In this document: positions 43,366-52,100 of the stretch, one piece after another | How the letters are laid out: every line of letters starts with the position of its first letter | How positions within the stretch are numbered: position 1 is the stretch's first letter | NCBI GenBank assembly: GCA_945607605.1 | Contig: CALYZE010000003.1 | Coordinates: 1 to 64,000, forward strand | Direction: 5' to 3' | Length of the DNA stretch: 64,000 nt | Origin: an uncultured Bacteroides sp. | GTDB lineage: Bacteria > Bacteroidota > Bacteroidia > Bacteroidales > Bacteroidaceae | The notes under the pieces: model-generated | What the model saw: the letters and a program-made list of their open reading frames with translations, nothing else | Told to the model about the DNA's origin: nothing | The model's database searches: none | Program-made: the position numbers and the translations under genes

Positions 43366-45189
43366 ATGAAAAGAATATTCAAATATATGGCAGTCGCATT
43401 GCTGACTGTAAATTTCACCTCTTGCAGCGACTTCCTAGACAAAGAGGTAGACTTAACGCTGGATGCGGAACAAGTATTCCAAAAATTCGAGAATACTCGC
43501 GGCTATTTAGCCAATATTTATACGTATCTCCCGGATGCATTCGTAGGTTATACAGATGGTCAATTCCGTGGTGCTTCACGCGATTGTATGACAGATAATG
43601 CACTCTCTTTCTGGAGTGTGCATTACTACCACAGCGTATTGACTGACGCTTACTCTGCGACCAAACATTCATTTGCTGAAGATTTTTGGCCTAAAAACTT
43701 TAAAGGTATTCGTGCAGCCAATACGTTCTTGAAGTATGCCCGTGAAAGTGTGGTAAAAAACACTGAAATGGAAAGTGACGACAATCGTTTGTATGACCGA
43801 TATATAGCTGAAGCCCGCCTGCTTCGTGCTATTTTCCACTTCGATCAGGCTTCTTGGTTTGGAGATATTCCCATTGTCGGAGAAGACCAAAATGGAGAGC
43901 CTATCATCTTTGAATACACTAATCCTGAACAGATGAATATGGCACGCACTAATTGCGCCGAAGCTCTGAAATGGATTGCTAACGAATGTGATAAAATAAA
44001 AGATGTATTGCCTTTCCGATATGCACAAGAGGAATTGAACTGGGGACGTGTCAATGGCGCCGCAGCGTATGCATTGAAAGCAAGAGCACTGCTGTACAGA
44101 GCTTCAGCTTTGCACAATCCAAATAATGACGCTTCCTGGTGGAGAGAGGCCGCAACTGCTGCAACAGACTTCATCACGAAAAACAAAGTTCAAAGTAATC
44201 CTTACAAGTTGTATACTACGTCGGAGAATAATCCGAACCAGAATTATTATGAATGTTTCATTTCTACGCCTCACTTGAACAATGAATATATTCTAAGTCG
44301 TTCAGAATGGCAGACTCGTGAAATTGAACTGTTCCTAGCTCCCTGTGGATTCAGTGGTAGTGTAAAGTCAACCGGACGTACTAATCCAACACAGAATCTA
44401 GTAGACAGCTATGAAACAAAAAATGGTCTACCCATAAACTTAGATTCATCTTATGATCCACAGAATCCTTATGCCAACCGTGATCCTCGTCTAGAACAAA
44501 CAATCCTGCATCACGGCTCTATCTGGGGAGACGCTAAACAAGACGAAGATCGAGAAGTTGATGTGACTTACGGCTCCGGAAAGGATTATCACGAACTTCA
44601 TGGTGGAACGTTGACCGGATATTATACCAAAAAGTTTCTCAATAATATGTCATTCAAGAGTCCAACGACTTACACACACGCTTGTCCTATCTTCCGCTAT
44701 GCCGAGGTATTGCTGAACGCTGCCGAAGCTATTAACGAAGCTGAAGGTCCTGATAATGCTTATCAGTATGTAAATCAAGTGCGCGCCCGTGTAGGTATGC
44801 CACCATATAGTAAAATGAACCAATCACAGTTACGCGAACGTATCCGTAACGAACGTCGCATTGAACTCTGTTTTGAAGATCATCGTTTCTTCGATGAACG
44901 ACGTTGGAAATTATTTGAAGGTAAAACTGCCGCAAGTGAAAAGAACCAGCCATATTATCAGCAGGTTTACAACATTTATGGAGTATCTGTAACCCCCACC
45001 CAAAGCATCGTATTTAATTATGGCCCGGCAGAAATGCACCAATCACGTGCTTTCAATAGTCCAAAGAACTATTACTTTCCTATACCGGATGCAGAGATTA
45101 AGAGATTGCCCAATCTGCAACAAAACTCCGGTTGGGAGTTAAGCTCAACATCCGGCAATGGAAACGAGATTGAAACACCTGGAGAATAA
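43366..45189 (+). CDS. SusD-like surface glycan-binding lipoprotein 2
   Basis: The 607-residue lipoprotein has a signal ending NFTSC followed by SDFLDKEVD (surface-export type). SusD features are IAEARLLRAIFHFDQASWFG, PIFRYAEVLLNAAEAINEAE, RNERRIELCFEDHRFFDERR and the end YYFPIPDAEIKRLPNLQQNS, with a short extra Ser/Gly/Glu-rich tail. Partner of SusC-like 2. The small lipoprotein gene follows after 18 bases. Confidence 0.94.
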   Translation: MKRIFKYMAVALLTVNFTSCSDFLDKEVDLTLDAEQVFQKFENTRGYLANIYTYLPDAFVGYTDGQFRGASRDCMTDNALSFWSVHYYHSVLTDAYSATKHSFAEDFWPKNFKGIRAANTFLKYARESVVKNTEMESDDNRLYDRYIAEARLLRAIFHFDQASWFGDIPIVGEDQNGEPIIFEYTNPEQMNMARTNCAEALKWIANECDKIKDVLPFRYAQEELNWGRVNGAAAYALKARALLYRASALHNPNNDASWWREAATAATDFITKNKVQSNPYKLYTTSENNPNQNYYECFISTPHLNNEYILSRSEWQTREIELFLAPCGFSGSVKSTGRTNPTQNLVDSYETKNGLPINLDSSYDPQNPYANRDPRLEQTILHHGSIWGDAKQDEDREVDVTYGSGKDYHELHGGTLTGYYTKKFLNNMSFKSPTTYTHACPIFRYAEVLLNAAEAINEAEGPDNAYQYVNQVRARVGMPPYSKMNQSQLRERIRNERRIELCFEDHRFFDERRWKLFEGKTAASEKNQPYYQQVYNIYGVSVTPTQSIVFNYGPAEMHQSRAFNSPKNYYFPIPDAEIKRLPNLQQNSGWELSSTSGNGNEIETPGE

Positions 45190-45207
45190 CATAAAAATTC
45201 TAGAATC

Positions 45208-45633
45208 ATGAAACTTAATAGATGGTTAAACATAGTAATGATGAGTTGCTCATTTCTAATCGGCTTTACCGCTTGTGATGATGACAATAACGATTATGGT
45301 GAATTTTCTCTCAATGCACCTGTACTGACAGAAGTTGTTGCCCCAACTGCCATAGCCACCTCCACTGTACTAGTTAATAAGAAAGCTTTGGATGAAGGAA
45401 ATATCAGAATCATGACTTATGGATTCTGCTACAGTACCTCTAAAAATCCAACGATCTATAGTGCTACAGTGAAAACATTTCCTGAAAAAGGAAAGATGGA
45501 AGCAACATTGACTAATTTAACAGACAACACCGTATATTATGTACGAGCTTTTGCCACTCTCTATCCTAATGGCGTAGTATATTCACCAGAAATAGAGATG
45601 ACTGTAGGAGTTATAGAAACACCTACAGAATAA
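45208..45633 (+). CDS. Small surface lipoprotein with FN3-like domain
   Basis: The 141-residue product has a lipobox FTAC followed by DDDNNDYG, a strong surface-export signature. The remainder is one beta domain with YGFCYSTSKNPTIYSATVKT and TDNTVYYVRAFATLYPNGVV, which closely matches the N-terminal domain of the endo-arabinanase encoded next (GFCYDTQSNPTIASQTVEMS, DTKYYVKAFATIANGN). It therefore looks like a free-standing copy of that spacer or binding domain. It occupies the SusE-like position after susD. Function unknown. Confidence 0.8.
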   Translation: MKLNRWLNIVMMSCSFLIGFTACDDDNNDYGEFSLNAPVLTEVVAPTAIATSTVLVNKKALDEGNIRIMTYGFCYSTSKNPTIYSATVKTFPEKGKMEATLTNLTDNTVYYVRAFATLYPNGVVYSPEIEMTVGVIETPTE

Positions 45634-45637
45634 GACT

Positions 45638-45699
45638 ATATTAATTACAAGTTAGCAAGTAGAAGTGTACACCTTTACTTGCTAACTTGTAATTAATAT
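45638..45699 (+). terminator. 24-bp perfect inverted repeat between two lipoprotein genes
   Basis: Arms 45638-45661 and 45676-45699 are exact reverse complements around a 14-base loop. Little T tract follows (ATATTTTAGAG), so it may be a leaky terminator, attenuator or mRNA-stabilising hairpin that lowers the downstream endo-arabinanase relative to the SusC/D genes. The type assigned is the nearest fit. Confidence 0.6.
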
Positions 45700-45732
45700 T
45701 TTAGAGTAAAAAAAACAACAACTATTTTACTT

Positions 45733-47646
45733 ATGAAACTTTCTAAATGGATCATATCACTGAGTAGCTGCTTTCTTTTGCTAGGAGCATGTAGTAGCGA
45801 AAACAATGAGTCCGATACAAATGCAGCAACTGTTGCTATTTCAACACCCACTATTGCTAAAGTTGCGGAAGATCAAGCAAACATTATTGCAACTATTACA
45901 ACAAATACTCCATCTATTATTTTAAAGAAGGGTTTTTGTTATGATACTCAATCCAATCCAACAATTGCCAGTCAGACTGTTGAAATGAGCAGTGCAGGTT
46001 TATCGCTTAACCTAACATTGACAGCACTCGATCCCGACACAAAATATTATGTCAAGGCATTTGCAACTATAGCCAACGGGAATCCTATTTATTCATCAGA
46101 AATATCATTCACCACAACAGCTCGTAGCGAAAGCTCTGAATTAGATAATTATACAGCACCCACATATCCGGATAACTATACGAATATTGCAGACTGGAGT
46201 AACAGAAGTCAATGGAATTTAGCTAATGTACATGATCCCAGTGTAGTATTTGCCGAAGATGGCTACTATTACATGTACCAGACAGATGCGTCATATGGCA
46301 ATGCACATACATCCGGTGGTCATTTCCATTGTCGTCGTTCCAAAGATTTGGTGAATTGGGAATACATGGGAGGTACTATGCAGTCATTACCTGAGTGGGT
46401 AATTCCTAAATTAAACGAAATACGTAAGGCTATGGGACTTCATACAGTTCAACCAAACCTTCAAGACTTTGGTTACTGGGCACCATGCGTCCGGAAAATT
46501 AAAAACAACCTTTATCGTATGTATTATTCTATTGTCTGTCCGGGATTACTTAACGGCGAAGGAACCTGGAGCGAACGCGCCTTTATCGGCATGATGGAAA
46601 ATACCAATCCTGCCAATAACGAAGGATGGGAAGACAAAGGATACGTGATTACAAACGCTTCAGACAAAGGGTTGAACTACAACGTACAGGCAAATGATTG
46701 GGGCAACTGTTATTATAAATGGAATGCTATTGATCCAAGTTATATTATCGACAAAGATGGTAAACACTATTTAGTTTACGGTTCATGGCATAGTGGTATA
46801 GCAGCATTGGAAGTAAATGCAACCACCGGAAAACCACAAAACACATTGCCTAATCCTTGGGGAACAGAACAAGATATAGCTTCCTATGGTCAGTTACTTG
46901 TAACCCGCCAAATAGGAAATCGCTGGCAGGCGTCTGAAGGACCAGAAATCGTATATAATCCAAATACTGGATATTATTACCTATTCGTGGCTTATGACGC
47001 ATTGGACATACCTTATAACACACGAGTGTGCCGTTCACAAAATCTTTTAGGTCCTTATGTTGGTATTGATGGCACCGATCTTACTAGATATGGTGGCGAA
47101 ATGCTTCCTATTGTTACACATCCCTACAAATTTAGTAATAGTAACGGATGGGTGGGCATCTCTCACTGCGCCATCTTCAACGATGGAAATGGAAATTGGT
47201 ATTATGCCTCACAAGGGCGTCTGCCCAAGGATATCCCTGGCATTAATGCAAGCAATGCCATTATGATGGGACACGTACGTTCCATCAAATGGACCAGTAC
47301 AGGATGGCCGGTAGTAATGCCAGAGCGTTATGGAGCTGTCCCTCAAGTAACCATTAGGGAGGACGAACTAATCGGAAGCTGGGAGCATATAGACCTTGGC
47401 TACTCTTATCGACAACAAAAAACATCTAGTACTATGACACTTTCTGCCGATTATAAGGTAACGGATGGTTCTTGGAAAGGAGTAACATGGAGTTATGATG
47501 AGACCAACAAACGTATCACATTCAGTAATGGAGTTGAAGTTTGTCTGCAGCGGGAAACTGATTGGGAGGCTAACCCACGAACTCATACAATTGTCTATGC
47601 TGGTTATACCAACAGTAAAACATATTGGGGCAAAAGAAAAAAATAA
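45733..47646 (+). CDS. Surface GH43 endo-alpha-1,5-L-arabinanase with N-terminal FN3-like domain
   Basis: The 637-residue lipoprotein (GAC, then SSENNESD, surface-export type) has an FN3-like domain at about 35-135. It then has a GH43 propeller with Asp168 (NVHDPSVV, base), Asp334 (NAIDPSYII, modulator) and Glu402 (QASEGPEIVY, acid), and a C-terminal beta domain (ELIGSWEHIDLG to KTYWGKRKK). It should cut arabinan backbones at the cell surface to fragments for the SusC/D importers. It is a paralogue of the minus-arm endo-arabinanase-like GH43. Last gene of the plus arm, 33 bases beyond the 24-bp inverted repeat. Confidence 0.93.
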   Translation: MKLSKWIISLSSCFLLLGACSSENNESDTNAATVAISTPTIAKVAEDQANIIATITTNTPSIILKKGFCYDTQSNPTIASQTVEMSSAGLSLNLTLTALDPDTKYYVKAFATIANGNPIYSSEISFTTTARSESSELDNYTAPTYPDNYTNIADWSNRSQWNLANVHDPSVVFAEDGYYYMYQTDASYGNAHTSGGHFHCRRSKDLVNWEYMGGTMQSLPEWVIPKLNEIRKAMGLHTVQPNLQDFGYWAPCVRKIKNNLYRMYYSIVCPGLLNGEGTWSERAFIGMMENTNPANNEGWEDKGYVITNASDKGLNYNVQANDWGNCYYKWNAIDPSYIIDKDGKHYLVYGSWHSGIAALEVNATTGKPQNTLPNPWGTEQDIASYGQLLVTRQIGNRWQASEGPEIVYNPNTGYYYLFVAYDALDIPYNTRVCRSQNLLGPYVGIDGTDLTRYGGEMLPIVTHPYKFSNSNGWVGISHCAIFNDGNGNWYYASQGRLPKDIPGINASNAIMMGHVRSIKWTSTGWPVVMPERYGAVPQVTIREDELIGSWEHIDLGYSYRQQKTSSTMTLSADYKVTDGSWKGVTWSYDETNKRITFSNGVEVCLQRETDWEANPRTHTIVYAGYTNSKTYWGKRKK

Positions 47647-47678
47647 GATAAATTAGTTGAAGCTGTTTTTTTACTTTT

Positions 47679-47692
47679 ATGTTACATAACAT
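47679..47692 (+). promoter_or_regulatory. Candidate AraR operator before the arabinose operon
   Basis: ATGTTACATAACAT has perfect 6-bp arms around two bases and directly follows a TACTTTTA box (47672-47679), placing it about where transcription would begin. It is the only clear palindrome in the leader of the operon that encodes AraR. A second TACTTTTA lies at 47727-47734. Assignment to AraR is inference. Confidence 0.5.
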
Positions 47693-47779
47693 ATGATAGC
47701 GTAGCTGACATAGTCAAATAAAGTGTTACTTTTACACCCATAAATAGATAATTATCTCATTTACATTAAAAATAGAACC

Positions 47780-48919
47780 ATGAAAAACAAACTTTTACTT
47801 GTAGGAATTGCCACACTAATACTGTCTGCGTGCAATAATAGGCCAGTCCAGGAGTTGACCTTGTCCAGTTTAAATCCAACAAATTTTCAAACAGAAGTAA
47901 ATAATGCCAAAACGAATCTTTATACTTTAAAGAATAAGTCAGGTATGGAAGTATGCATCACTAACTTTGGCGGTCGCATTGTTTCGATTATGGTACCCGA
48001 TAAAAACGGAAATATGCAGGATGTAGTTCTGGGATTTGACAGTATTGCCGACTATGTAAACATTCCCAGTGACTTCGGTGCTTCTATTGGTCGTTATGCC
48101 AATCGCATAAACCAGGGGAAATTTGTATTGGACGGAGACACTATTCAATTACCGCAGAACAACTTCGGACACTGCCTACATGGTGGTCCTAAAGGTTGGC
48201 AATATCAGGTATATGAAGCCAACTCAATTGATGACACTACTTTGGAACTAACCTACATTTCTCCTGATGGAGACGAAAACTTCCCCGGAAATGTAACAGC
48301 TAAAGTAGTTTTCAAACTGACTGACGACAACGCTATAGATATAAAATATAGCGCTACTACAGATAAAAAAACGATTATCAACATGACCAATCACTCCTAC
48401 TTCAACTTATCTGGTAATCCTGCAAAAGATGCCACAGATCATATTTTATACATAAATGCAGATAGTTATACTCCGGTAGACAGTACATTTATGACTACGG
48501 GTGAGATTGTAACCGTGAATGGTACTCCGATGGATTTCACGACCCCTAAAACCGTAGGGCAAGATATTACGAACTTTGATTTCGTTCAATTAAAGAATGG
48601 AAACGGTTATGATCACAATTGGGTACTAAACACAAAGGGAGACCTCTCTCAAGTGGCTGCCAAGATGACATCACCTGTAAGCGGTATCACACTAGAGGTT
48701 TACACCAACGAACCAGGCATACAGGTTTACACCGGCAACTTCTTGGATGGAACCATTACCGGTAAAAAAGGTATCATTTATAATCAACGTGCTTCTGTTT
48801 GTTTGGAAACACAACATTACCCCGATAGTCCCAACAAACTCGAATGGCCGACAGTCGTACTTGAACCGGGACAAACTTACAACAGCGAATGTGTTTTTAA
48901 ATTTTCAGTTGAGAAATAA
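47780..48919 (+). CDS. Aldose 1-epimerase lipoprotein of the arabinose operon
   Basis: The 379-residue mutarotase has a lipobox LSAC followed by NNRPVQ (no acidic export signature), so it is probably anchored facing the periplasm. Active-site motifs are IGRYANRINQGKF, HCLHGGPKGWQ, NMTNHSYFNLSG, GYDHNWVL and LETQHYPDSPNKLEWP. It would interconvert arabinose anomers before uptake. It is a paralogue of the cytosolic galM at 20119. First gene of the arabinose operon, 24 bases before the symporter. Confidence 0.92.
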   Translation: MKNKLLLVGIATLILSACNNRPVQELTLSSLNPTNFQTEVNNAKTNLYTLKNKSGMEVCITNFGGRIVSIMVPDKNGNMQDVVLGFDSIADYVNIPSDFGASIGRYANRINQGKFVLDGDTIQLPQNNFGHCLHGGPKGWQYQVYEANSIDDTTLELTYISPDGDENFPGNVTAKVVFKLTDDNAIDIKYSATTDKKTIINMTNHSYFNLSGNPAKDATDHILYINADSYTPVDSTFMTTGEIVTVNGTPMDFTTPKTVGQDITNFDFVQLKNGNGYDHNWVLNTKGDLSQVAAKMTSPVSGITLEVYTNEPGIQVYTGNFLDGTITGKKGIIYNQRASVCLETQHYPDSPNKLEWPTVVLEPGQTYNSECVFKFSVEK

Positions 48920-48943
48920 TAATAACATTTAAACATAAGTATT

Positions 48944-50638
48944 GTGGAAGTATTAGATTGGATTGTAATTGGAGTCTTCGCTTTGGCTCTGATAGGTATT
49001 ATTGTTTGGGTTGTCAGACAAAAACAGAATAACTCGGCAGATTATTTCCTGGGGGGACGTGATGCCACATGGATTGCAATTGGTGCCTCGATTTTTGCAT
49101 CAAACATCGGTTCTGAACATTTAATTGGTTTAGCTGGTGCAGGAGCTTCCAGTGGTATGGCGATGGCGCATTGGGAAATTCAAGGATGGATGATTCTTAT
49201 TTTGGGATGGGTCTTCGTACCTTTCTATTCAAGAAGTATGGTATATACAATGCCGGAATTCTTGGAACGCCGTTATAACCCGCAATCACGTACTATTTTA
49301 TCTGTTATCTCTTTAATTAGCTACGTATTGACTAAAGTAGCGGTTACGGTATATGCCGGAGGTTTGGTATTTCAACAAGTATTCGGCATTGAAGAACTTT
49401 GGGGAATTGACTTTTTCTGGATTGCAGCCATCGGCTTGGTTCTAATAACCGCATTATACACCATCTTTGGTGGAATGAAGTCTGTGCTTTATACTTCTGT
49501 ATTACAGACTCCAATTTTATTACTGGGATCACTGATTATCCTTGTTCTTGGTTTCAAAGAGTTAGGTGGTTGGGACGAAATGATGAGAATTTGTGGCGCA
49601 GTGACTGTAAACGATCAAGGCAACACGATGACTGAATTAATCCGTAGCAATAGTGACCCAAACTTCCCTTGGTTGGGAGCTTTGATAGGATCGGCTATCA
49701 TTGGATTCTGGTATTGGTGTACCGACCAGTTTATTGTACAACGTGTACTTTCAGGTAAAAATCAGAAAGAAGCACGCCGCGGTACAATCTTCGGTGCCTA
49801 TCTGAAGCTGTTGCCAGTATTTCTCTTTTTGATTCCAGGTATGATTGCTTTTGCATTGCATCAAAAATATCTGGGTGATGGAGGTGAAGGCTTTTTACCG
49901 ATACTGAATAATGGTGTAGCAAACGCCGATGCAGCTTTCCCAACATTGGTGGCAAAGCTATTACCAGCAGGCGTTAAAGGTCTGGTAGTTTGCGGTATCT
50001 TGGCAGCCCTGATGAGTTCTTTAGCATCACTGTTCAACTCTTCTGCTATGTTGTTTACGATTGACTTTTACAAACGTTTTAAGCCCGACACCTCTGAAAA
50101 GAAATTAGTAGTAATTGGGCAGATGGCCACTATAGTGATTGTTATTCTAGGCATTCTGTGGATTCCCATCATGCGTAGCGTAGGCGATGTACTTTATACT
50201 TACCTACAAGATGTTCAATCCGTTTTAGCACCCGGTATCGCTGCTGCCTTCTTATTGGGAATCTGCTGGAAACGCACTTCCGCTCAAGGAGGTATGTGGG
50301 GATTAATTGCTGGTATCGTTATCGGCCTGACACGTTTGGGTGCTAAAGTCTATTACAGCAATGCGGGCGATGTAGCCGGCGGTACATTCAAATATCTATT
50401 CTACGATGTAAACTGGTTATTTTTCTGTGGATGGATGTTCTTATTTTGTATCATTGTGGTTGTCTTGGTCAGCTTACTGACAAAAGCACCAACTGCCGAT
50501 AAAATACAAGGATTAGTTTTCGGTACTTCCACGCCCGAGCAAAGAGCGGAGACACAGGCCAGTTGGGATAAATGGGATGTTATTCATTCTGTGATTATCT
50601 TAGGGATTACCGGTGCTTTTTATTGGTATTTTTGGTAA
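48944..50638 (+). CDS. Sodium:solute symporter, probable L-arabinose importer
   Basis: The 564-residue inner-membrane protein of the SSS (SGLT) family has about 14 hydrophobic segments. Features are ADYFLGGRDATWIAIGASIF, ASNIGSEHLIGLAGAGAS, MPEFLERRYNPQSR, and GILAALMSSLASLFNSSAM with the sodium-site Ser pair. Start is GTG (VEVLDWIVIGVFAL, initiating Met); no ATG is available before the first helix. Position between mutarotase and AraR makes arabinose the likely substrate. Confidence 0.92.
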   Translation: MEVLDWIVIGVFALALIGIIVWVVRQKQNNSADYFLGGRDATWIAIGASIFASNIGSEHLIGLAGAGASSGMAMAHWEIQGWMILILGWVFVPFYSRSMVYTMPEFLERRYNPQSRTILSVISLISYVLTKVAVTVYAGGLVFQQVFGIEELWGIDFFWIAAIGLVLITALYTIFGGMKSVLYTSVLQTPILLLGSLIILVLGFKELGGWDEMMRICGAVTVNDQGNTMTELIRSNSDPNFPWLGALIGSAIIGFWYWCTDQFIVQRVLSGKNQKEARRGTIFGAYLKLLPVFLFLIPGMIAFALHQKYLGDGGEGFLPILNNGVANADAAFPTLVAKLLPAGVKGLVVCGILAALMSSLASLFNSSAMLFTIDFYKRFKPDTSEKKLVVIGQMATIVIVILGILWIPIMRSVGDVLYTYLQDVQSVLAPGIAAAFLLGICWKRTSAQGGMWGLIAGIVIGLTRLGAKVYYSNAGDVAGGTFKYLFYDVNWLFFCGWMFLFCIIVVVLVSLLTKAPTADKIQGLVFGTSTPEQRAETQASWDKWDVIHSVIILGITGAFYWYFW

Positions 50639-50692
50639 TCGTCAGAACATCTGAAGCTGAATATTTTGAGTCTAACAATATAATAAAAGAAT

Positions 50693-51370
50693 ATGAATAA
50701 TTACTATAGTTCAAAATCAAAGTTTTATGTAGCTATAGACTGTATTATTTTCGGTTTCAACGAAGGAGAATTAAACTTACTACTCTTGAAACGTAACTTC
50801 CAACCTGCAATGGGAGAATGGTCTCTAATGGGTGGATTCGTACAAGAAAACGAAAGTACAGATGACGCAGCCAAACGGGTATTGCATGAACTCACTGGAC
50901 TTGATAAAGTATATATGGAGCAAGTCGGATCCTTTGGATCCATAGACCGTGATCCAGGTGAAAGAGTTATCTCTATTTCCTACTATGCATTGATCAATAT
51001 CAATGAGTACGATAAAGAGCTAGTGCAACAACACAATGCTTATTGGGTAAACATCAACGAGTTGCCGGAGTTAATCTTTGACCATCCTCAAATGGTAGAA
51101 CAAGCACGCGATCTCATGCAACAGAAAGCATCTATCGCACCTATAGGTTTCAACTTGCTACCTACTTTATTTACGTTGTCGCAGTTGCAGAGTCTGTATG
51201 AAGCAATCTATGGAGAAATAATCGACAAACGCAATTTTCGTAAAAGGATTGCAGAAATGGATTACATTGAAAAAACGGATAAAATAGATAAAACTGGTTC
51301 CAAACGTGGTGCTGCTTTATATAAGTTCAATGAAAAAGCATACCGTAAGGCACCGAAGTTTAAACTTTGA
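50693..51370 (+). CDS. araR: AraR-type arabinose regulator (Nudix domain plus winged helix)
   Basis: The 225-residue product has an N-terminal Nudix fold (about 8-140) and a C-terminal winged-helix domain (about 145-225: [20 protein letters not shown], then [11 protein letters not shown] in the recognition region). In the Nudix box, where active enzymes have RExxEE, this reads RVLHEL, losing two catalytic acids, so it should bind ligand and not hydrolyse nucleotides. That matches the Bacteroides AraR regulators that respond to L-arabinose. It lies inside the operon it should control. The araD ATG is 5 bases past its stop. Confidence 0.88.
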   Translation: MNNYYSSKSKFYVAIDCIIFGFNEGELNLLLLKRNFQPAMGEWSLMGGFVQENESTDDAAKRVLHELTGLDKVYMEQVGSFGSIDRDPGERVISISYYALININEYDKELVQQHNAYWVNINELPELIFDHPQMVEQARDLMQQKASIAPIGFNLLPTLFTLSQLQSLYEAIYGEIIDKRNFRKRIAEMDYIEKTDKIDKTGSKRGAALYKFNEKAYRKAPKFKL

Positions 51371-51375
51371 CAATT

Positions 51376-52059
51376 ATGATGGAAGTACTAAAAGAAACAG
51401 TATTCCGTGCCAACCTTGAATTGGTAAAGCATGGTTTGGTCATTTTTACTTGGGGCAATGTTTCGGCTATAGACCGTGAAAAAGGGCTGATAGTCATCAA
51501 ACCTAGTGGAGTAAATTATGAGGAAATGAAAGTAGAAGATATGGTTGTCGTTGATCTTGATGGCAAAGTAGTAGAGGGAACACTGAAACCTTCCTCCGAC
51601 ACTCCCACTCATGTCAAGCTCTATAAAGAATTCCCTGAAATAGGTGGAGTGGTACACACACATTCTACTTATGCTACCGCTTGGGCACAGGCTGGATGCG
51701 ACATCCCCAACATTGGCACCACACATGCCGATTATTTTCATGACGCCATTCCTTGCACAACAGATATGACGGAAGTAGAAGTAAAAGGAGCTTATGAGTT
51801 AGAGACGGGTACTGTGATTGTAAAACGTTTTGAGAAATTGAATCCGGTACACACTCCCGGTGTATTAGTCAAAAATCACGGCCCTTTTGCATGGGGTAAA
51901 GATGCACAAGATGCTGTTCACAATGCTGTAGTCATGGAACAAGTGGCCAAGATGGCAAGTATAGCCTATGCTATTAATCCCAATTTGACTATGAATTCAT
52001 TGTTAATCGAGAAGCACTTCAGCCGTAAACATGGTCCGAATGCTTATTACGGACAATAA
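51376..52059 (+). CDS. araD: L-ribulose-5-phosphate 4-epimerase
   Basis: The 227-residue product belongs to the class II aldolase/epimerase family. It has [40 protein letters not shown], the zinc ligands in [15 protein letters not shown], the distal [14 protein letters not shown] and [17 protein letters not shown], as in AraD rather than fuculose aldolase. It converts L-ribulose 5-phosphate to D-xylulose 5-phosphate. The ATG at 51376 is used; a TTG overlapping the araR stop at 51367 is a possible but less likely start. Confidence 0.94.
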   Translation: MMEVLKETVFRANLELVKHGLVIFTWGNVSAIDREKGLIVIKPSGVNYEEMKVEDMVVVDLDGKVVEGTLKPSSDTPTHVKLYKEFPEIGGVVHTHSTYATAWAQAGCDIPNIGTTHADYFHDAIPCTTDMTEVEVKGAYELETGTVIVKRFEKLNPVHTPGVLVKNHGPFAWGKDAQDAVHNAVVMEQVAKMASIAYAINPNLTMNSLLIEKHFSRKHGPNAYYGQ

Positions 52060-52100
52060 AAATCAAGAAATAAAAGTTATAAATTTAAAATTAAAATAAG

